Below, piece after piece: positions 17,523-27,869 of a DNA stretch of 64,000 bases. Under the pieces are notes generated by a model. It saw only the letters and a list, made by a program, of their open reading frames with translations, was not told the DNA's origin and made no database searches. Positions within the stretch are counted from its first letter, which is position 1. Each line of letters begins with the position of its first letter. The translations under genes were made by a program, and so were the position numbers. Source of the stretch: Stutzerimonas stutzeri (GTDB taxonomy: Bacteria > Pseudomonadota > Gammaproteobacteria > Pseudomonadales > Pseudomonadaceae); NCBI RefSeq assembly GCF_000219605.1, contig NC_015740.1:3224001-3288000 (forward strand), written 5' to 3'.

Positions 17523-18605
17523 TCAGAACAGGCGCAGCTGTTCGAAACCGCCACGCAGGTCGATCAACCGCACGCCGACGCCAATCAGGCGCACGGGCCG
17601 GGCGCGGCGTGAGAATGCGGTCGCCAGCAGGTCGGCATAGTCGTCCAGCTCCAGGCCGGCGCCAGCCTGTTCCAGGGTGGTCTGGGTGAAGTCATGAAAC
17701 TTGAGTTTCACGAATGGCTTGCCCGGGCGATAACCGCTGTCCAACCGGGCCATGCGGGTCGACAGCTGCTGCAGCAGTTGGGGAAGCCGCTCGAGGCAGG
17801 CTGCCAGATCAGGCAGATCGCGATCGTAGGTCTGTTCGACGCTCACCGACTGGCGCCGGCTTTCCACCTGCACGGGACGCTCGTCGATTCCCCAGGCCAG
17901 ACCCCAGAGCCGCTCGCCAAAGGCACCGAACTCCCGAACGAGCGACAACCTCCCCCACTCGCGCAGATCGCTGCAGGTGCGAATGCCCAGGCGGCCCAGT
18001 TTTTCCGCGGTGACCCGGCCAACCCCGTGCAAGCGCTTGACCTCGAGCGCTTTCACGAACTCCTCGACCTGCGCGGGCGTGACGACGAACAGGCCGTCCG
18101 GCTTGTTCCACTCGCTGGCGATCTTGGCGAGAAACTTGTTTGGCGCGACGCCGGCCGACACCGTGATACGCAGCTGCTGCCAGACCCGTCGACGGATGTC
18201 CTCGGCGATACGCGTCGCACTGCCGGCGAAGTGCTCACAGGCAGAGACATCCAGGTAGGCCTCGTCGAGCGATAGCGGCTCTATCTGCTCGGTGTAAGTA
18301 CGGAAAATTTCATGGATTTCCCGCGACGCTTCGCGGTAGGCCTCCATCCGCGGGCGCAGGATCAGCAGGTCGGGGCACAGCTTCAGGGCATGCCCGGATG
18401 CCATGGCCGAGCGCACCCCGTAGGCGCGCGCCTCGTAGTTGCAGGTAGCGATGACACCGCGCCGATCCGCCGCGCCGCCGACGGCAATCGGGCGGCGCGC
18501 CAGGCTGGGATCGTCGCGCATCTCGATCGCGGCATAGAAACAGTCGCAATCGATATGGATGATCTTGCGAAGGGCGGTCTGGCTCACGAAACGGGGCACC
18601 GGCAA
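17523..18605 (-). CDS. dinB: DNA polymerase IV
   Basis: A 360-residue Y-family translesion polymerase. The palm motif is HIDCDCFYAAIEMRDDPSLA (from residue 18) and the catalytic carboxylates are in EPLSLDEAYLDV (near residue 110). The helix-hairpin-helix region RLHGVGRVTAEKLGRLGI and the little-finger domain complete the family layout. The ATG at 18605 gives ten residues before LRKIIHID, slightly longer than in relatives. No LexA box of the CTGT-N8-ACAG type is visible in the 80 bp upstream, so SOS control is not evident here. It is divergent from the small exported protein gene. Confidence 0.96.
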   Translation of the reverse strand: MPVPRFVSQTALRKIIHIDCDCFYAAIEMRDDPSLARRPIAVGGAADRRGVIATCNYEARAYGVRSAMASGHALKLCPDLLILRPRMEAYREASREIHEIFRTYTEQIEPLSLDEAYLDVSACEHFAGSATRIAEDIRRRVWQQLRITVSAGVAPNKFLAKIASEWNKPDGLFVVTPAQVEEFVKALEVKRLHGVGRVTAEKLGRLGIRTCSDLREWGRLSLVREFGAFGERLWGLAWGIDERPVQVESRRQSVSVEQTYDRDLPDLAACLERLPQLLQQLSTRMARLDSGYRPGKPFVKLKFHDFTQTTLEQAGAGLELDDYADLLATAFSRRARPVRLIGVGVRLIDLRGGFEQLRLF

Positions 18606-18684
18606 GGAGTGAACGAATCTTCAGCGCAACGGGTCGGTTATTGAGATGGTAAGTCCTTTACCGCCCCGATAACCGGAGGTTCAG

Positions 18685-18936
18685 ATGAAAATCTTGTACG
18701 CGAGCGTGATCGTCCTTGGCGGCCTGTTTTCGGCAGCCGCAATGGCCGATCAGGATCAGATGAATACCCAACCGCAAGGCACCAATGTTCAGCAGGAAAA
18801 GCACGGCGACAGCCATGTGCGCGACAACGAGGACGGCGCCAAGCAGCGAATGAAGGAAGAAGTGCAGGACGACTGGCGCGAGGATGCGGAAAAGCGCCGC
18901 GAGAGCGACGCGATGAAGCCCGAGCAGCGCGGCTAA
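18685..18936 (+). CDS. Small exported charged protein of unknown function
   Basis: An 83-residue protein with a signal peptide (MKILYASVIVLGGLFSAAAMA, cleavage after residue 21). The mature part is extremely hydrophilic, rich in Asp, Glu, Lys, Arg and Gln, has no Cys and is probably disordered or helical in the periplasm. ACCGGAGG precedes the ATG by 7 bases. No family was recognised. It is divergent from dinB with an 80-bp shared upstream region. Confidence 0.8.
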   Translation: MKILYASVIVLGGLFSAAAMADQDQMNTQPQGTNVQQEKHGDSHVRDNEDGAKQRMKEEVQDDWREDAEKRRESDAMKPEQRG

Positions 18937-18946
18937 GCGTCAGGCT

Positions 18947-19396
18947 TCACAGCTCCAGCGGGTACGGCTGTACGAGCGCCTTGCCATAGCCGTCGACGAA
19001 TTCCAGCGGCATGCGCTTGGGTTTCCCGCTGGAGAGTTCGATGCAGACGAAAGTGGTCTGCGCGCGCAGCAGCGTCGCACCATCTGCAGGCCTGATCAGC
19101 TGGAAGTTTCGCTTCATCTTCAGACGCTGATCGGACTCCGAGATCCAGGTGCCGAGTTGCAGTGCATCACCTTCGTAGGCCGCTGCCAGGTAGTCGATCT
19201 CGTGCCGCAGAACGGCCATGGCGCGGTCCAGGCGGTGATAGTCATCGATACCCAGGCCGAGGCTCTGGGAGTGCTGCCAGGCACAGCGTTCGAGCCACGT
19301 CACATAGACCGCGTTGTTGGCGTGTCCCAGTTCGTCGATATGTTCCGATGCCACGTGCAGGTCGATGATGAACGCCTGCGGCTGATCCCAGCTCAT
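18947..19396 (-). CDS. Acyl-CoA thioesterase, hot-dog fold (YbgC/4HBT-like)
   Basis: A 149-residue protein whose catalytic region HIDELGHANNAVYVTWLERCA matches the 4-hydroxybenzoyl-CoA thioesterase pattern, with the Asp replaced by the Asn/Ala type seen in some YbgC relatives (GHANNAVY). It would hydrolyse acyl-CoA thioesters in the cytoplasm. The length is normal. Its 3' end is 10 bp from the stop of the small exported protein gene, which is convergent. Confidence 0.85.
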   Translation of the reverse strand: MSWDQPQAFIIDLHVASEHIDELGHANNAVYVTWLERCAWQHSQSLGLGIDDYHRLDRAMAVLRHEIDYLAAAYEGDALQLGTWISESDQRLKMKRNFQLIRPADGATLLRAQTTFVCIELSSGKPKRMPLEFVDGYGKALVQPYPLEL

Positions 19397-19527
19397 TCGT
19401 CAGATGCCTCGATGGCCGATTGCGATGGCCTATGAAAGCGCAGCGTGGCCGGCGAGTCACGCGCCTTGCGGCTCGCTATGACGGAGCATTCAGCAACCCG
19501 TCATTGACCCGGCACTTTCCAGCGCAC

Positions 19528-19564
19528 AAAACAAAAAGGGCCATCTCATGATGGATGACCCCTT
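19528..19564 (-). terminator. Terminator of the tRNA operon
   Basis: Reading leftward after the last tRNA-Glu, an imperfect stem (AAGGG..CATC with GATGGCCCTT) is followed by TTTTTGTTTT (19537-19528). A smaller GCCC-TTTT-GGGC hairpin lies between it and the tRNA. Confidence 0.75.
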
Positions 19565-19588
19565 GATGCCCAAAACGGGCAATAAAAA

Positions 19589-19664
19589 TGGCGTCCCCTA
19601 GGGGACTCGAACCCCTGTTACCGCCGTGAAAGGGCGGTGTCCTAGGCCACTAGACGAAGGGGAC
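19589..19664 (-). tRNA. tRNA-Glu (TTC)
   Basis: 76 nt including an encoded CCA. The acceptor GTCCCCT pairs with AGGGGAC, and the anticodon loop CTTTCAC carries TTC. It is identical in the tRNA body to the copy at 19826-19901. Confidence 0.97.
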
Positions 19665-19706
19665 GAAACCTTCGACGATCCCGAAATCTTGGAATCGCTG
19701 GCAATT

Positions 19707-19782
<76 letters not shown>

Positions 19783-19825
19783 GGATTTAGCGTCTCTCGA
19801 CGTGCGATGCAAACATCGCGAATAG

Positions 19826-19901
19826 TGGCGTCCCCTAGGGGACTCGAACCCCTGTTACCGCCGTGAAAGGGCGGTGTCCTAGGCCACTAGACGAAGGGGA
19901 C
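19826..19901 (-). tRNA. tRNA-Glu (TTC), second copy
   Basis: Same sequence as the copy at 19589-19664, including encoded CCA. The alternation of Ala and Glu shows that an Ala-Glu pair was duplicated in tandem; the spacers differ. Confidence 0.97.
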
Positions 19902-19966
19902 GCAAACCCTTCAAGCGCAACCTGCATCTACAACTACAGGCTGGTGGCAATTCTGCTCTTCGAGAT

Positions 19967-20042
<76 letters not shown>

Positions 20043-20060
20043 ATCTCGAGGACGGGGCGC

Positions 20061-20089
20061 ATATTAGGGGCGCCCCTGGGCAGTGTCAA
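20061..20089 (-). promoter_or_regulatory. Sigma-70 promoter of the tRNA operon
   Basis: On the minus strand, a consensus -35 TTGACA (20089-20084) and -10 TAATAT (20066-20061) are separated by exactly 17 bp. The sequence after the -10 is GC-rich (GCGCCCCG), the discriminator type linked to stringent control of stable RNA. AT-rich sequence upstream may act as an UP element. The tRNAs are therefore not dependent on gltX read-through. Confidence 0.92.
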
Positions 20090-20209
20090 CAACAAATTTC
20101 CGCGCGACTAAAGTTTTTTGGCAGCAGGAACAATTACTTACCGCCGACCAACGGTCCTGCCCCGCAACGCGGCGGCGCCGAACGTCGGCACCGCCTTGGC
20201 TGCGTTGGC

Positions 20210-21691
20210 TCAGCCGAGGCTGGCCAGCAACTTCTCCCACTCCTTGGCTTCCTTCTTCGAAGCGCCGCCAAGCAGTTCCAGCGCGTTGCGCAGACGGAAG
20301 CGCGTCAGGTCGGGACCGAGGATTTCCATCGCATCGAGCACCGAGACGGAACTGGCCTGTCCGGTGATCGCGGCGAACATCAGCGGCATCACATCCCGCA
20401 GCTTGAAGCCGAGGTGTTCGGCCACCTGCATGATGCAGGCGGTGATGCGTTCCTTCTCCCACTGGCGCAGTGCCTCCAGCTTCCACAGGATCAGTTGCAT
20501 GACCTGACGAACCTGCGTGGCATCGAGCTTCTTGTGCGCGAACAACGCCGGATCGAGTTGCAACGCGCCGGAGAAGAAGAAACCGGCCAGCGGCGCGATC
20601 TGACTGAAGGTCTCCACGCGCTGCTGCACATGCGGAGCGATCTTCATCATGTACTCGGGATTGAACGCCCACTTCCGTACCTCGGCGGCGAACTGCTCGA
20701 CCGGCAACTCGCGCAGCCACTGGCCATTGAGCCAGGACAGCTTCTCCAGATCGAAGATCGGCCCACCGAGCGACACGCGCTGGAGGTCGAAATGCTCGAT
20801 CATTTCCTCGAGGGTGAACTTCTCGCGCTCATCCGGCATCGACCAGCCCATGCGGCCGAGATAGTTGAGCATCGCCTGCGGCAGGAAGCCCATGCGTTCG
20901 TAGAAGGTCACCGAGGTCGGGTTCTTGCGCTTGGACAGCTTGCTCTTGTCCGGATTTCGCAGCAGCGGCATGTAGCACAGCTGCGGCTGCTCCCAGCCGA
21001 AGTATTCGTAGAGCTTGATCAGCTTGGGTGCCGACGGCAGCCACTCCTCGCCACGCAGCACATGGGTGATGCCCATCAGGTGGTCGTCGACCACGTTGGC
21101 GAGGAAGTAGGTCGGCAGGCCGTCGGCCTTCATCAACACCTGCATGTCCATGCGATCCCAGCCGATCTCGACGGTGCCGCGCAGCATGTCCTGCACCTGG
21201 CACACGCCTTCGCTCGGTACCTTCATGCGGATCACGTGGGACTCACCGGCGGCGATGCGGCGCTCGGCCTCGGCCGGGTCGAGGTGCATGCAATGGCCGT
21301 CGTAGCGCGGTGTCTCCTTGTTGGCCATCTGCTCGGCGCGGACCTGGTCCAGGCGCTCGGCGCTACAGAAGCAGGGAAAGGCGTGCCCCTTGGCGACCAG
21401 CTCGTCCGAATACTTCTTGTAGATCTCGCCGCGCTCGCTCTGCCGGTATGGGCCATGCGGGCCACCGACGTCCGGACCCTCGTCCCACTCGATACCCAGC
21501 CAGCGCAACGCATCGTAGATCTGCTGTTCGGACTCACGGGTCGAGCGCAGCTGATCAGTATCCTCGATGCGCAGGATGAACTGGCCGCCGTGCTGACGGG
21601 CGAAGCACAGGTTGAACAGCGCGATATAGGCGGTGCCGACGTGAGGATCACCGGTCGGGGAAGGCGCGATGCGGGTGCGAACCGTGGTCAT
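20210..21691 (-). CDS. gltX: Glutamate--tRNA ligase
   Basis: A 493-residue class I aminoacyl-tRNA synthetase that charges tRNA-Glu. The HIGH-equivalent is [11 protein letters not shown] (residues 9-19), and the KMSKS-equivalent is KLSKRK, in the segment [16 protein letters not shown]. The C-terminal anticodon-binding domain ends [20 protein letters not shown]. The length is typical of the gammaproteobacterial GluRS1 group. Its substrate tRNA-Glu is encoded just downstream on the same strand, a linkage I recall in other pseudomonads. Confidence 0.98.
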   Translation of the reverse strand: MTTVRTRIAPSPTGDPHVGTAYIALFNLCFARQHGGQFILRIEDTDQLRSTRESEQQIYDALRWLGIEWDEGPDVGGPHGPYRQSERGEIYKKYSDELVAKGHAFPCFCSAERLDQVRAEQMANKETPRYDGHCMHLDPAEAERRIAAGESHVIRMKVPSEGVCQVQDMLRGTVEIGWDRMDMQVLMKADGLPTYFLANVVDDHLMGITHVLRGEEWLPSAPKLIKLYEYFGWEQPQLCYMPLLRNPDKSKLSKRKNPTSVTFYERMGFLPQAMLNYLGRMGWSMPDEREKFTLEEMIEHFDLQRVSLGGPIFDLEKLSWLNGQWLRELPVEQFAAEVRKWAFNPEYMMKIAPHVQQRVETFSQIAPLAGFFFSGALQLDPALFAHKKLDATQVRQVMQLILWKLEALRQWEKERITACIMQVAEHLGFKLRDVMPLMFAAITGQASSVSVLDAMEILGPDLTRFRLRNALELLGGASKKEAKEWEKLLASLG

Positions 21692-21849
21692 GGAAGCTCT
21701 CGGACGAAAATGGAGAAACGAAAATCGAAGGGGCGAATGTTAGCAGGCACGCCGCGTCAGGCTCCAGCCGAACGCCTGCGCAGCGCTCGCCATGGCACGC
21801 CTCATACAGGCCGCTCGCAGGAGCGGGCCTGGGGACTCGAGAGGAAGCC

Positions 21850-23865
21850 TCACACCTGCAGCAACAGTTCGCGCAGCTTGTGAATCTCGTCGCGCGCCTC
21901 GGCCGCCGCCTCGAACTCCAGGTCGCGCGCCAGCAGCAACATCTTTTCCTCCAGCTGGCGGATGCGCTTGGTGATCTCGCTCGGCGAGCGCAGCTCGCTC
22001 TCGTAGCGCGCGCTCTCCTCTGCCGCCTTCGCCTCGCCCCGACGCTTCTTGCTGCGCGAGCCGGGCACCGTGGCACCCTCGAGGATGTCCTGCACATCCT
22101 TCTTGACGCCTTTGGGCACGATGCCGTGAGCTTCGTTGAAGGCGATCTGCTTGGCTCGACGACGCTCGGTCTCGTCGATGGCCCGCTGCATGGAGCCGGT
22201 GACATTGTCCGCGTAGAGAATCGCCCGTCCGTTGAGGTTGCGCGCAGCGCGGCCGATGGTCTGGATCAGCGAGCGCTCGGAGCGCAGGAAGCCCTCCTTG
22301 TCCGCATCGAGAATTGCCACCAACGAGACCTCGGGCATGTCCAGCCCCTCGCGCAGCAGGTTGATGCCCACCAGCACGTCGAAGGTGCCCAGGCGCAGAT
22401 CGCGAATGCTTTCCACCCGTTCGACGGTGTCGATGTCCGAGTGCAGGTAGCGCACCTTCACATCATGATCGCCAAGGTAGTCGGTGAGGTCTTCAGACAT
22501 GCGCTTGGTCAGCGTGGTGACCAGCACCCGCTCCTCCTTGGCCACGCACTTGCGGATCTCCGACAGCAGGTCGTCCACCTGCGTGAGCGCCGGGCGCACT
22601 TCGATCTGCGGATCGACCAGACCGGTCGGGCGCACGACCTGCTCCACCACGCGGCCAGCATGTTCGGCCTCGTATGGCCCGGGCGTCGCGGAGACGAAGA
22701 TGGTCTGCGGGCAGATCGCCTCCCATTCGTCGAAGCGCATCGGCCGGTTGTCCAGCGCCGACGGCAGACGGAAGCCGTACTCCACCAGGGTTTCCTTGCG
22801 CGAGCGGTCGCCCTTGTACATCGCGCCGACCTGCGGCACCGAAACGTGAGACTCGTCGATCACCAGCAGCGCATCGGCCGGCAGGTAGTCGAACAGCGTC
22901 GGTGGCGGCTCGCCGGCATCGCGCCCGGACAGGTAGCGCGAGTAGTTCTCGATGCCATTGCAGTAGCCCAGCTCCATGATCATTTCCAGATCGAAACGCG
23001 TGCGCTGCTCGAGCCGCTGCGCCTCCACCAGCTTGTTCTGACTGCGCAGGTAATCGAGCCGCTCGCGCAGCTCGTCCTTGATCTTCTCGATGGCGTCGAG
23101 CAGCGTCTCCCGAGGGGTCACGTAGTGACTCTTGGGGTAGAAGGTGAAGCGCGGGAGCTTGCGGATCACCTCGCCGGTCAGCGGATCGAAGGCTGACAGG
23201 CTTTCCACCTCGTCGTCGAACAGTTCGATGCGTACCGCCTCGAGGTCCGATTCCGCGGGGAAGATGTCGATCACGTCGCCGCGCACACGAAAGGTGGCAC
23301 GGGCGAAATCCATGTCGTTGCGGGTGTATTGCAGGCCGGTCAGCCGCCGCAGCAGCTCGCGCTGATCGAGACGGTCACCCCGATCGACGTGCAGCACCAT
23401 CTTCAGGTACGACTGTGGATCGCCCAGGCCGTAGATGCACGAGACCGTGGTGACGATGATCGCATCCGGCCGCTCCAGCAGCGCCTTGGTCGCCGACAGG
23501 CGCATCTGCTCGATGTGGTCGTTGATCGAGGCATCCTTCTCGATGAAGGTGTCCGACGACGGTACGTAGGCCTCCGGCTGGTAGTAGTCGTAATAGGAAA
23601 CGAAGTACTCCACCGCATTGTTCGGGAAGAATGCCTTGAACTCACCGTACAGCTGCGCGGCGAGCGTCTTGTTCGGCGCCAGCACCAGCGTCGGTCGCTG
23701 CACGTGAGCGATCACATTGGCGATGCTGAAGGTCTTGCCCGAGCCGGTCACACCAAGCAACGTCTGGTGCGACAACCCCGCCTCGATTCCCTCGATCATC
23801 TGCCGGATGGCCTCCGGCTGGTCGCCGGCCGGTTTGAAACGCGTGACCAGTTCGAACTTGGACAT
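21850..23865 (-). CDS. uvrB: UvrABC excision nuclease subunit B
   Basis: A 671-residue DNA-damage verification helicase of nucleotide excision repair. Walker A is GVTGSGKT (residues 39-46), the beta-hairpin region lies around [20 protein letters not shown], the DEAD-like box is DESHVSVPQ and the C-terminal UVR domain ([20 protein letters not shown]) binds UvrA/UvrC. The family length is about 670. It has no partner gene nearby and no clear LexA box upstream. It is divergent from the aminotransferase gene, with 297 bp between them. Confidence 0.98.
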   Translation of the reverse strand: MSKFELVTRFKPAGDQPEAIRQMIEGIEAGLSHQTLLGVTGSGKTFSIANVIAHVQRPTLVLAPNKTLAAQLYGEFKAFFPNNAVEYFVSYYDYYQPEAYVPSSDTFIEKDASINDHIEQMRLSATKALLERPDAIIVTTVSCIYGLGDPQSYLKMVLHVDRGDRLDQRELLRRLTGLQYTRNDMDFARATFRVRGDVIDIFPAESDLEAVRIELFDDEVESLSAFDPLTGEVIRKLPRFTFYPKSHYVTPRETLLDAIEKIKDELRERLDYLRSQNKLVEAQRLEQRTRFDLEMIMELGYCNGIENYSRYLSGRDAGEPPPTLFDYLPADALLVIDESHVSVPQVGAMYKGDRSRKETLVEYGFRLPSALDNRPMRFDEWEAICPQTIFVSATPGPYEAEHAGRVVEQVVRPTGLVDPQIEVRPALTQVDDLLSEIRKCVAKEERVLVTTLTKRMSEDLTDYLGDHDVKVRYLHSDIDTVERVESIRDLRLGTFDVLVGINLLREGLDMPEVSLVAILDADKEGFLRSERSLIQTIGRAARNLNGRAILYADNVTGSMQRAIDETERRRAKQIAFNEAHGIVPKGVKKDVQDILEGATVPGSRSKKRRGEAKAAEESARYESELRSPSEITKRIRQLEEKMLLLARDLEFEAAAEARDEIHKLRELLLQV

Positions 23866-24074
23866 TTCGCCTCTCTAGTAAACGTGCATGGCCTTGATGT
23901 CGGAGCTGTGAAAGGTCTGTTCAGCACCTTTGTTTGCCCCATCGGCCTTTGCCAAAACTGGGTTGCCAGTCGATGCCGCCGGAGCAATCAAACCGCCCAT
24001 CCGCCGGCGGGCAAAACGCACCAAAAGGCCGCAGAAAACCTCGGTAGCATATCGCAGGCGCCAGGCATGACCGC

Positions 24075-24080
24075 TATACT
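24075..24080 (+). promoter_or_regulatory. Candidate -10 element for the aminotransferase gene
   Basis: TATACT lies 83 bp upstream of the ATG; no good -35 is seen at 16-18 bp, so this is a partial match only. Confidence 0.4.
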
Positions 24081-24162
24081 ACCGCCCCGTTTGCGCATCA
24101 CCCTGCGCGCCGACGCGAGGGTGGTGAAATCTGTCACTCCTTCTCTTTCGAGCCCCCTCACC

Positions 24163-25359
24163 ATGAGTTTGTTCTCTGCTGTCGAAATGGCGCCGCGCGA
24201 TCCTATCCTCGGCCTCAATGAAGCCTTCAACGCCGACACGCGGCCGAACAAGGTCAACCTCGGTGTCGGTGTCTACTACAACGAAGAAGGTCGCATTCCG
24301 CTGCTGCGCGCCGTGGCCGAGGCCGAGCAGGCACGCATCGCTGCCCATGCGCCGCGCGGCTACCTGCCGATCGAAGGGATCGCCGCCTACGACAACGCGG
24401 TGCAGAAGCTGCTGTTCGGCAATGACGCGGCCCTGATCGCCGAAGGCCGCGTGGTCACGACCCAGGCACTGGGTGGTACCGGAGCTCTAAAGGTCGGCGC
24501 CGACTTCCTCAAGCGTCTGCTGCCCGATGCCGTTGTCGCGATCAGCAACCCGAGCTGGGAAAACCACCGCGCGCTGTTCGAATCGGCCGGCTTCCCGGTA
24601 CAGAACTACCGCTACTACGATGCCGCCAGCCACGGCATCGACCGCGCCGGCCTGCTGCAGGACCTCAATGAGCTGCCAGCGCGCTCCATCGTCGTGCTGC
24701 ATGCCTGCTGCCATAACCCGACCGGCGTCGACCTGGACCTGAACGACTGGAAGCAGATCCTCGAGGTGCTGCGCGCTCGGGACCACGTGCCGTTCATCGA
24801 CATCGCCTACCAGGGCTTCGGGGACAGCATCGAGGAAGATGCCGCCGCCGTGCGCCTGTTCGCCGAGTCGGGCATGACCTTCTTCGTATCCAGCTCGTTC
24901 TCCAAATCCTTCTCGCTGTACGGCGAGCGGGTCGGCGCCCTGTCGATGGTCACCCAGAGCCGCGACGAGTCGGCGCGCGTGCTGTCGCAGGTCAAGCGGG
25001 TGATCCGCACCAACTACTCCAACCCGCCGACCCACGGTGCCACCGTGGTCGCCTCCGTGCTCAACAGCCCGGAACTGCGCGCCATGTGGGAAGCCGAGCT
25101 CGGCGAGATGCGCAGCCGAATCCGCGAGATGCGCCTGGGTATGGTCGAGCAACTGGCAGCCAAGGGCGCGAAAGTCGACTTCAGCTTCGTCGCGGCGCAA
25201 CGCGGCATGTTCTCCTATTCGGGCCTCACTGCCGAACAGGTCGAGCGCCTGCGGGTCGAGTTCGGTGTCTATGCCATCAGCACCGGCCGCATCTGCGCCG
25301 CAGCGCTGAACCGCAACAACCTGGGCACCGTCACCGACGCCATCGTCCAGGTGCTCTGA
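24163..25359 (+). CDS. tyrB: Aromatic amino acid aminotransferase
   Basis: A 398-residue class I PLP enzyme that transaminates Tyr, Phe and often Asp with 2-oxoglutarate. The family start SLFSAVEMAPRDPILGLNEA and NLGVGVYYNEEGRIPLL are clear. The PLP lysine is in SSSFSKSFSLYGERVG and the substrate Arg in STGRICAAALN. The catalytic Asp/Tyr region is DIAYQGFGDS. Pseudomonas relatives are also named phhC when linked to phenylalanine hydroxylase; no phhA is seen here, so tyrB is used with moderate confidence. Confidence 0.92.
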   Translation: MSLFSAVEMAPRDPILGLNEAFNADTRPNKVNLGVGVYYNEEGRIPLLRAVAEAEQARIAAHAPRGYLPIEGIAAYDNAVQKLLFGNDAALIAEGRVVTTQALGGTGALKVGADFLKRLLPDAVVAISNPSWENHRALFESAGFPVQNYRYYDAASHGIDRAGLLQDLNELPARSIVVLHACCHNPTGVDLDLNDWKQILEVLRARDHVPFIDIAYQGFGDSIEEDAAAVRLFAESGMTFFVSSSFSKSFSLYGERVGALSMVTQSRDESARVLSQVKRVIRTNYSNPPTHGATVVASVLNSPELRAMWEAELGEMRSRIREMRLGMVEQLAAKGAKVDFSFVAAQRGMFSYSGLTAEQVERLRVEFGVYAISTGRICAAALNRNNLGTVTDAIVQVL

Positions 25360-25418
25360 GCCTACGCACCGGGGCCACGGCGCACCTCGCGTCCGGCCCC
25401 GGCGCACTGCTGGAGGGG

Positions 25419-25446
25419 TTGACTTCTCCTTTCCAAACAGTAGGAT
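25419..25446 (+). promoter_or_regulatory. Promoter of tRNA-Asn
   Basis: The -35 TTGACT (25419-25424) and -10 TAGGAT (25441-25446) are 16 bp apart and lie about 12 bp before the tRNA 5' end. Confidence 0.65.
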
Positions 25447-25458
25447 ACGCACCGTTGT

Positions 25459-25534
25459 TCCGCGATAGCTCAGTCGGTAGAGCAAATGACTGTTAATCAT
25501 TGGGTCCCTGGTTCGAGTCCAGGTCGCGGAGCCA
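25459..25534 (+). tRNA. tRNA-Asn (GTT)
   Basis: 76 nt with encoded CCA. The acceptor TCCGCGA pairs with TCGCGGA, the D-arm is GCTCAGTCGGTAGAGC and the anticodon loop CTGTTAA carries GTT. It is flanked by its own promoter and terminator. Its last 22 bases are repeated exactly 150 bp downstream. Confidence 0.97.
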
Positions 25535-25600
25535 AATTCAAGAACCCAGCCAGCGCGCTGGTTTTTTTATTGCCTGCTGGACTCTCACCAGGGGCTGCGT
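25513..25600 (+). repeat. Direct repeat copy 1: tRNA-Asn 3' end plus terminator
   Basis: This 88-bp unit starts at TCGAGTCC in the T-arm of tRNA-Asn, covers the tRNA 3' end, the terminator hairpin (AACCCAGC/GCTGG + T7, 25543-25568) and a trailing TGCCTG..GGACTCTCACCAGGG. It matches 25663-25750 with four substitutions and no indels. Confidence 0.9.
25543..25568 (+). terminator. Rho-independent terminator of tRNA-Asn
   Basis: A stem AACCCAGC / GCTGG(T)T with a 6-base loop is followed by a run of Ts, starting 9 bp after the tRNA. The copy at 25693-25718 has a perfect 8-bp stem (AACCCAGC/GCTGGGTT). Confidence 0.85.
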
Positions 25601-25662
25601 CCCAGGTTATTCGCTTCGCTCACCCCTGCGGGGCCGCGCTGAAGCGCGTTCTGCTGACGCAG

Positions 25663-25750
25663 TCGAGTCCAGGTCGCGGAGCCAAATTCAAGAACCCAGC
25701 CAGCGCGCTGGGTTTTTTATTGCCTGCCGGACTCTCACCAGGGACTACGC
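25663..25750 (+). repeat. Direct repeat copy 2: displaced tRNA-Asn 3' end
   Basis: An 88-bp near-copy of 25513-25600 at an exact 150-bp offset, including the last 22 bases of tRNA-Asn but not the rest of the gene. The 62 bp between the copies hold no ORF. The arrangement looks like an att duplication left by a lost element, or a local duplication. Confidence 0.9.
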
Positions 25751-25791
25751 CTCCTCTCATATAGAAGTGGAGCGCAGCGCTTGCAGCCGAC

Positions 25792-26154
25792 TCACTCGGC
25801 CACCGGAGTACCCATCCGCTGGCGCCACCAGCCTTGCGCGAGCATCCAACAGCACCAGCCGGAAATCACGCCAAGCACGTTCGCGACCATATCCCAGCGC
25901 GAGGCGGTGCGATGCGGCAGCATGCCCTGTGCCATCTCGATGCCCAAGGCCGCCACGAGCGTGAGGCCGACACCCCAGAAGATCGGTAGCCGCGGGAACG
26001 CCAGCCGCAGAGTGAAGACCAGTGCTGCGAACCCCATCATGTGATGCAGCTTGTCCTGCTGGCTGAACAGCTGGGGCACGGGCTCGGGTTTGAGACCGGC
26101 AAACAGAACGACCGCCAACACGATCAGAAAAGGCAACACTCGCAAATAGGGCAT
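25792..26154 (-). CDS. VanZ-like membrane protein
   Basis: A 120-residue protein with about four TM helices. It starts MPYLRVLPFLIVLAVVLFAG and contains DKLHHMMGFAALVFTLRLAF and GIEMAQGMLPHRTASRWDMVANVLG, matching the VanZ-family pattern D-K-x-x-H...E-x-x-Q...R-x-x-x-x-x-D-x-x-x-N. VanZ itself gives low-level teicoplanin resistance; these short forms have no known role. The ATG at 26154 is preferred to 26235 because it starts directly at TM1. It is downstream of grxD on the same strand but separated by a terminator. Confidence 0.82.
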   Translation of the reverse strand: MPYLRVLPFLIVLAVVLFAGLKPEPVPQLFSQQDKLHHMMGFAALVFTLRLAFPRLPIFWGVGLTLVAALGIEMAQGMLPHRTASRWDMVANVLGVISGWCCWMLAQGWWRQRMGTPVAE

Positions 26155-26284
26155 ACGGCGGAATTTCTCACTCGGAAGACTGATTGATGGTGGGCGATGC
26201 CCTTGCCGCGATCTCTGACCGGCAAATGGCAACAAAGGTCAATGGAGCGGCTCGCTGTCCTTTTACCGGATATCTCTGGCCCCC

Positions 26285-26315
26285 AAAAAAAAAGCCCGCA
26301 TCCATGGATGCGGGC
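26285..26315 (-). terminator. Rho-independent terminator of grxD
   Basis: A perfect 22-bp palindrome (26294-26315, GCCCGCATCC-AT-GGATGCGGGC type) is followed on the minus strand by nine Ts (26293-26285), 33 bp after the grxD stop. Confidence 0.95.
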
Positions 26316-26347
26316 ATTCACTGGCGCGCTGTTGCGGCGCCTGAAAC

Positions 26348-26674
26348 TCAAGCCTCGGTCTTGCCTACCGCGGACTTGATCAGGGTCTGCAATTCGCCCT
26401 TCTCGAACATCTCGAGGATGATGTCGCTGCCGCCGACCAGCTCACCGTTGACCCACAGCTGGGGGAAGGTCGGCCAGTTGGCATAGATGGGCAGGTTGGC
26501 GCGAATTTCGGGGTTCTGCAGGATGTCGACGTAAGCGAACTTCTCGCCACAGCCCATTACCGCCTGGGTCGCGCGGGCGGAGAAGCCACACTGCGGCGCA
26601 TTGGGCGAGCCCTTCATGTACAGCAGCACCGGGTTGTTGGCGATCTGCTCTTTGATGGTTTCGATGATATCCAT
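26348..26674 (-). CDS. grxD: Monothiol glutaredoxin
   Basis: A 108-residue Grx4-type protein that binds and transfers [2Fe-2S] clusters with glutathione. The hallmark CGFS is at residues 29-32, preceded by KGSPNAPQ, and the GSH-binding segments are WPTFPQLWVNGELVGG and SDIILEMFEKGEL. The length is standard. It is monocistronic between its own promoter region and the 26285-26315 terminator. Confidence 0.97.
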   Translation of the reverse strand: MDIIETIKEQIANNPVLLYMKGSPNAPQCGFSARATQAVMGCGEKFAYVDILQNPEIRANLPIYANWPTFPQLWVNGELVGGSDIILEMFEKGELQTLIKSAVGKTEA

Positions 26675-26813
26675 GGACTACCTCGGCTAGACACGGTTGC
26701 CGGGCATTGTACCGGAAAACCTCTCGGAAAGCCGAGTGCGAGACTCGGCTATGTTGCCGCGCAAAGGCCGTCATTACTGAGATTCAGCCCTGCCAGGCCC
26801 CTGGACCGAGGAT

Positions 26814-26843
26814 TTGCGCCTGTGCTTGCTTTCTGGATAAGAT
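26814..26843 (+). promoter_or_regulatory. Candidate argF promoter
   Basis: TTGCGC (26814-26819) and TAAGAT (26838-26843) are 18 bp apart, about 105 bp upstream of the argF ATG. No convincing ArgR site was found in the long leader. Confidence 0.4.
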
Positions 26844-26948
26844 CGCGCCTTTCCCGTTTCGTCGCTCCCCGTGCGACTCCCCAGTCGTCGGTCCCCTTTT
26901 CTGTCGAAAATCCTCGGATCGCGCGCTGCGGCAATAAAGGTAGTTGAT

Positions 26949-27865
<917 letters not shown>

Positions 27866-27869
<4 letters not shown>

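Noticed and set aside
18606..18684. LexA box upstream of dinB
   Set aside because: No CTGT-N8-ACAG-type dyad is visible in this interval, nor upstream of uvrB.
25513..25750. CRISPR-like direct repeats
   Set aside because: Only two copies, 88 bp long, beginning within a tRNA; no leader, no cas genes.
25535..25791. Integrated phage or island at tRNA-Asn
   Set aside because: No integrase or cargo gene is present; only the repeat remains.
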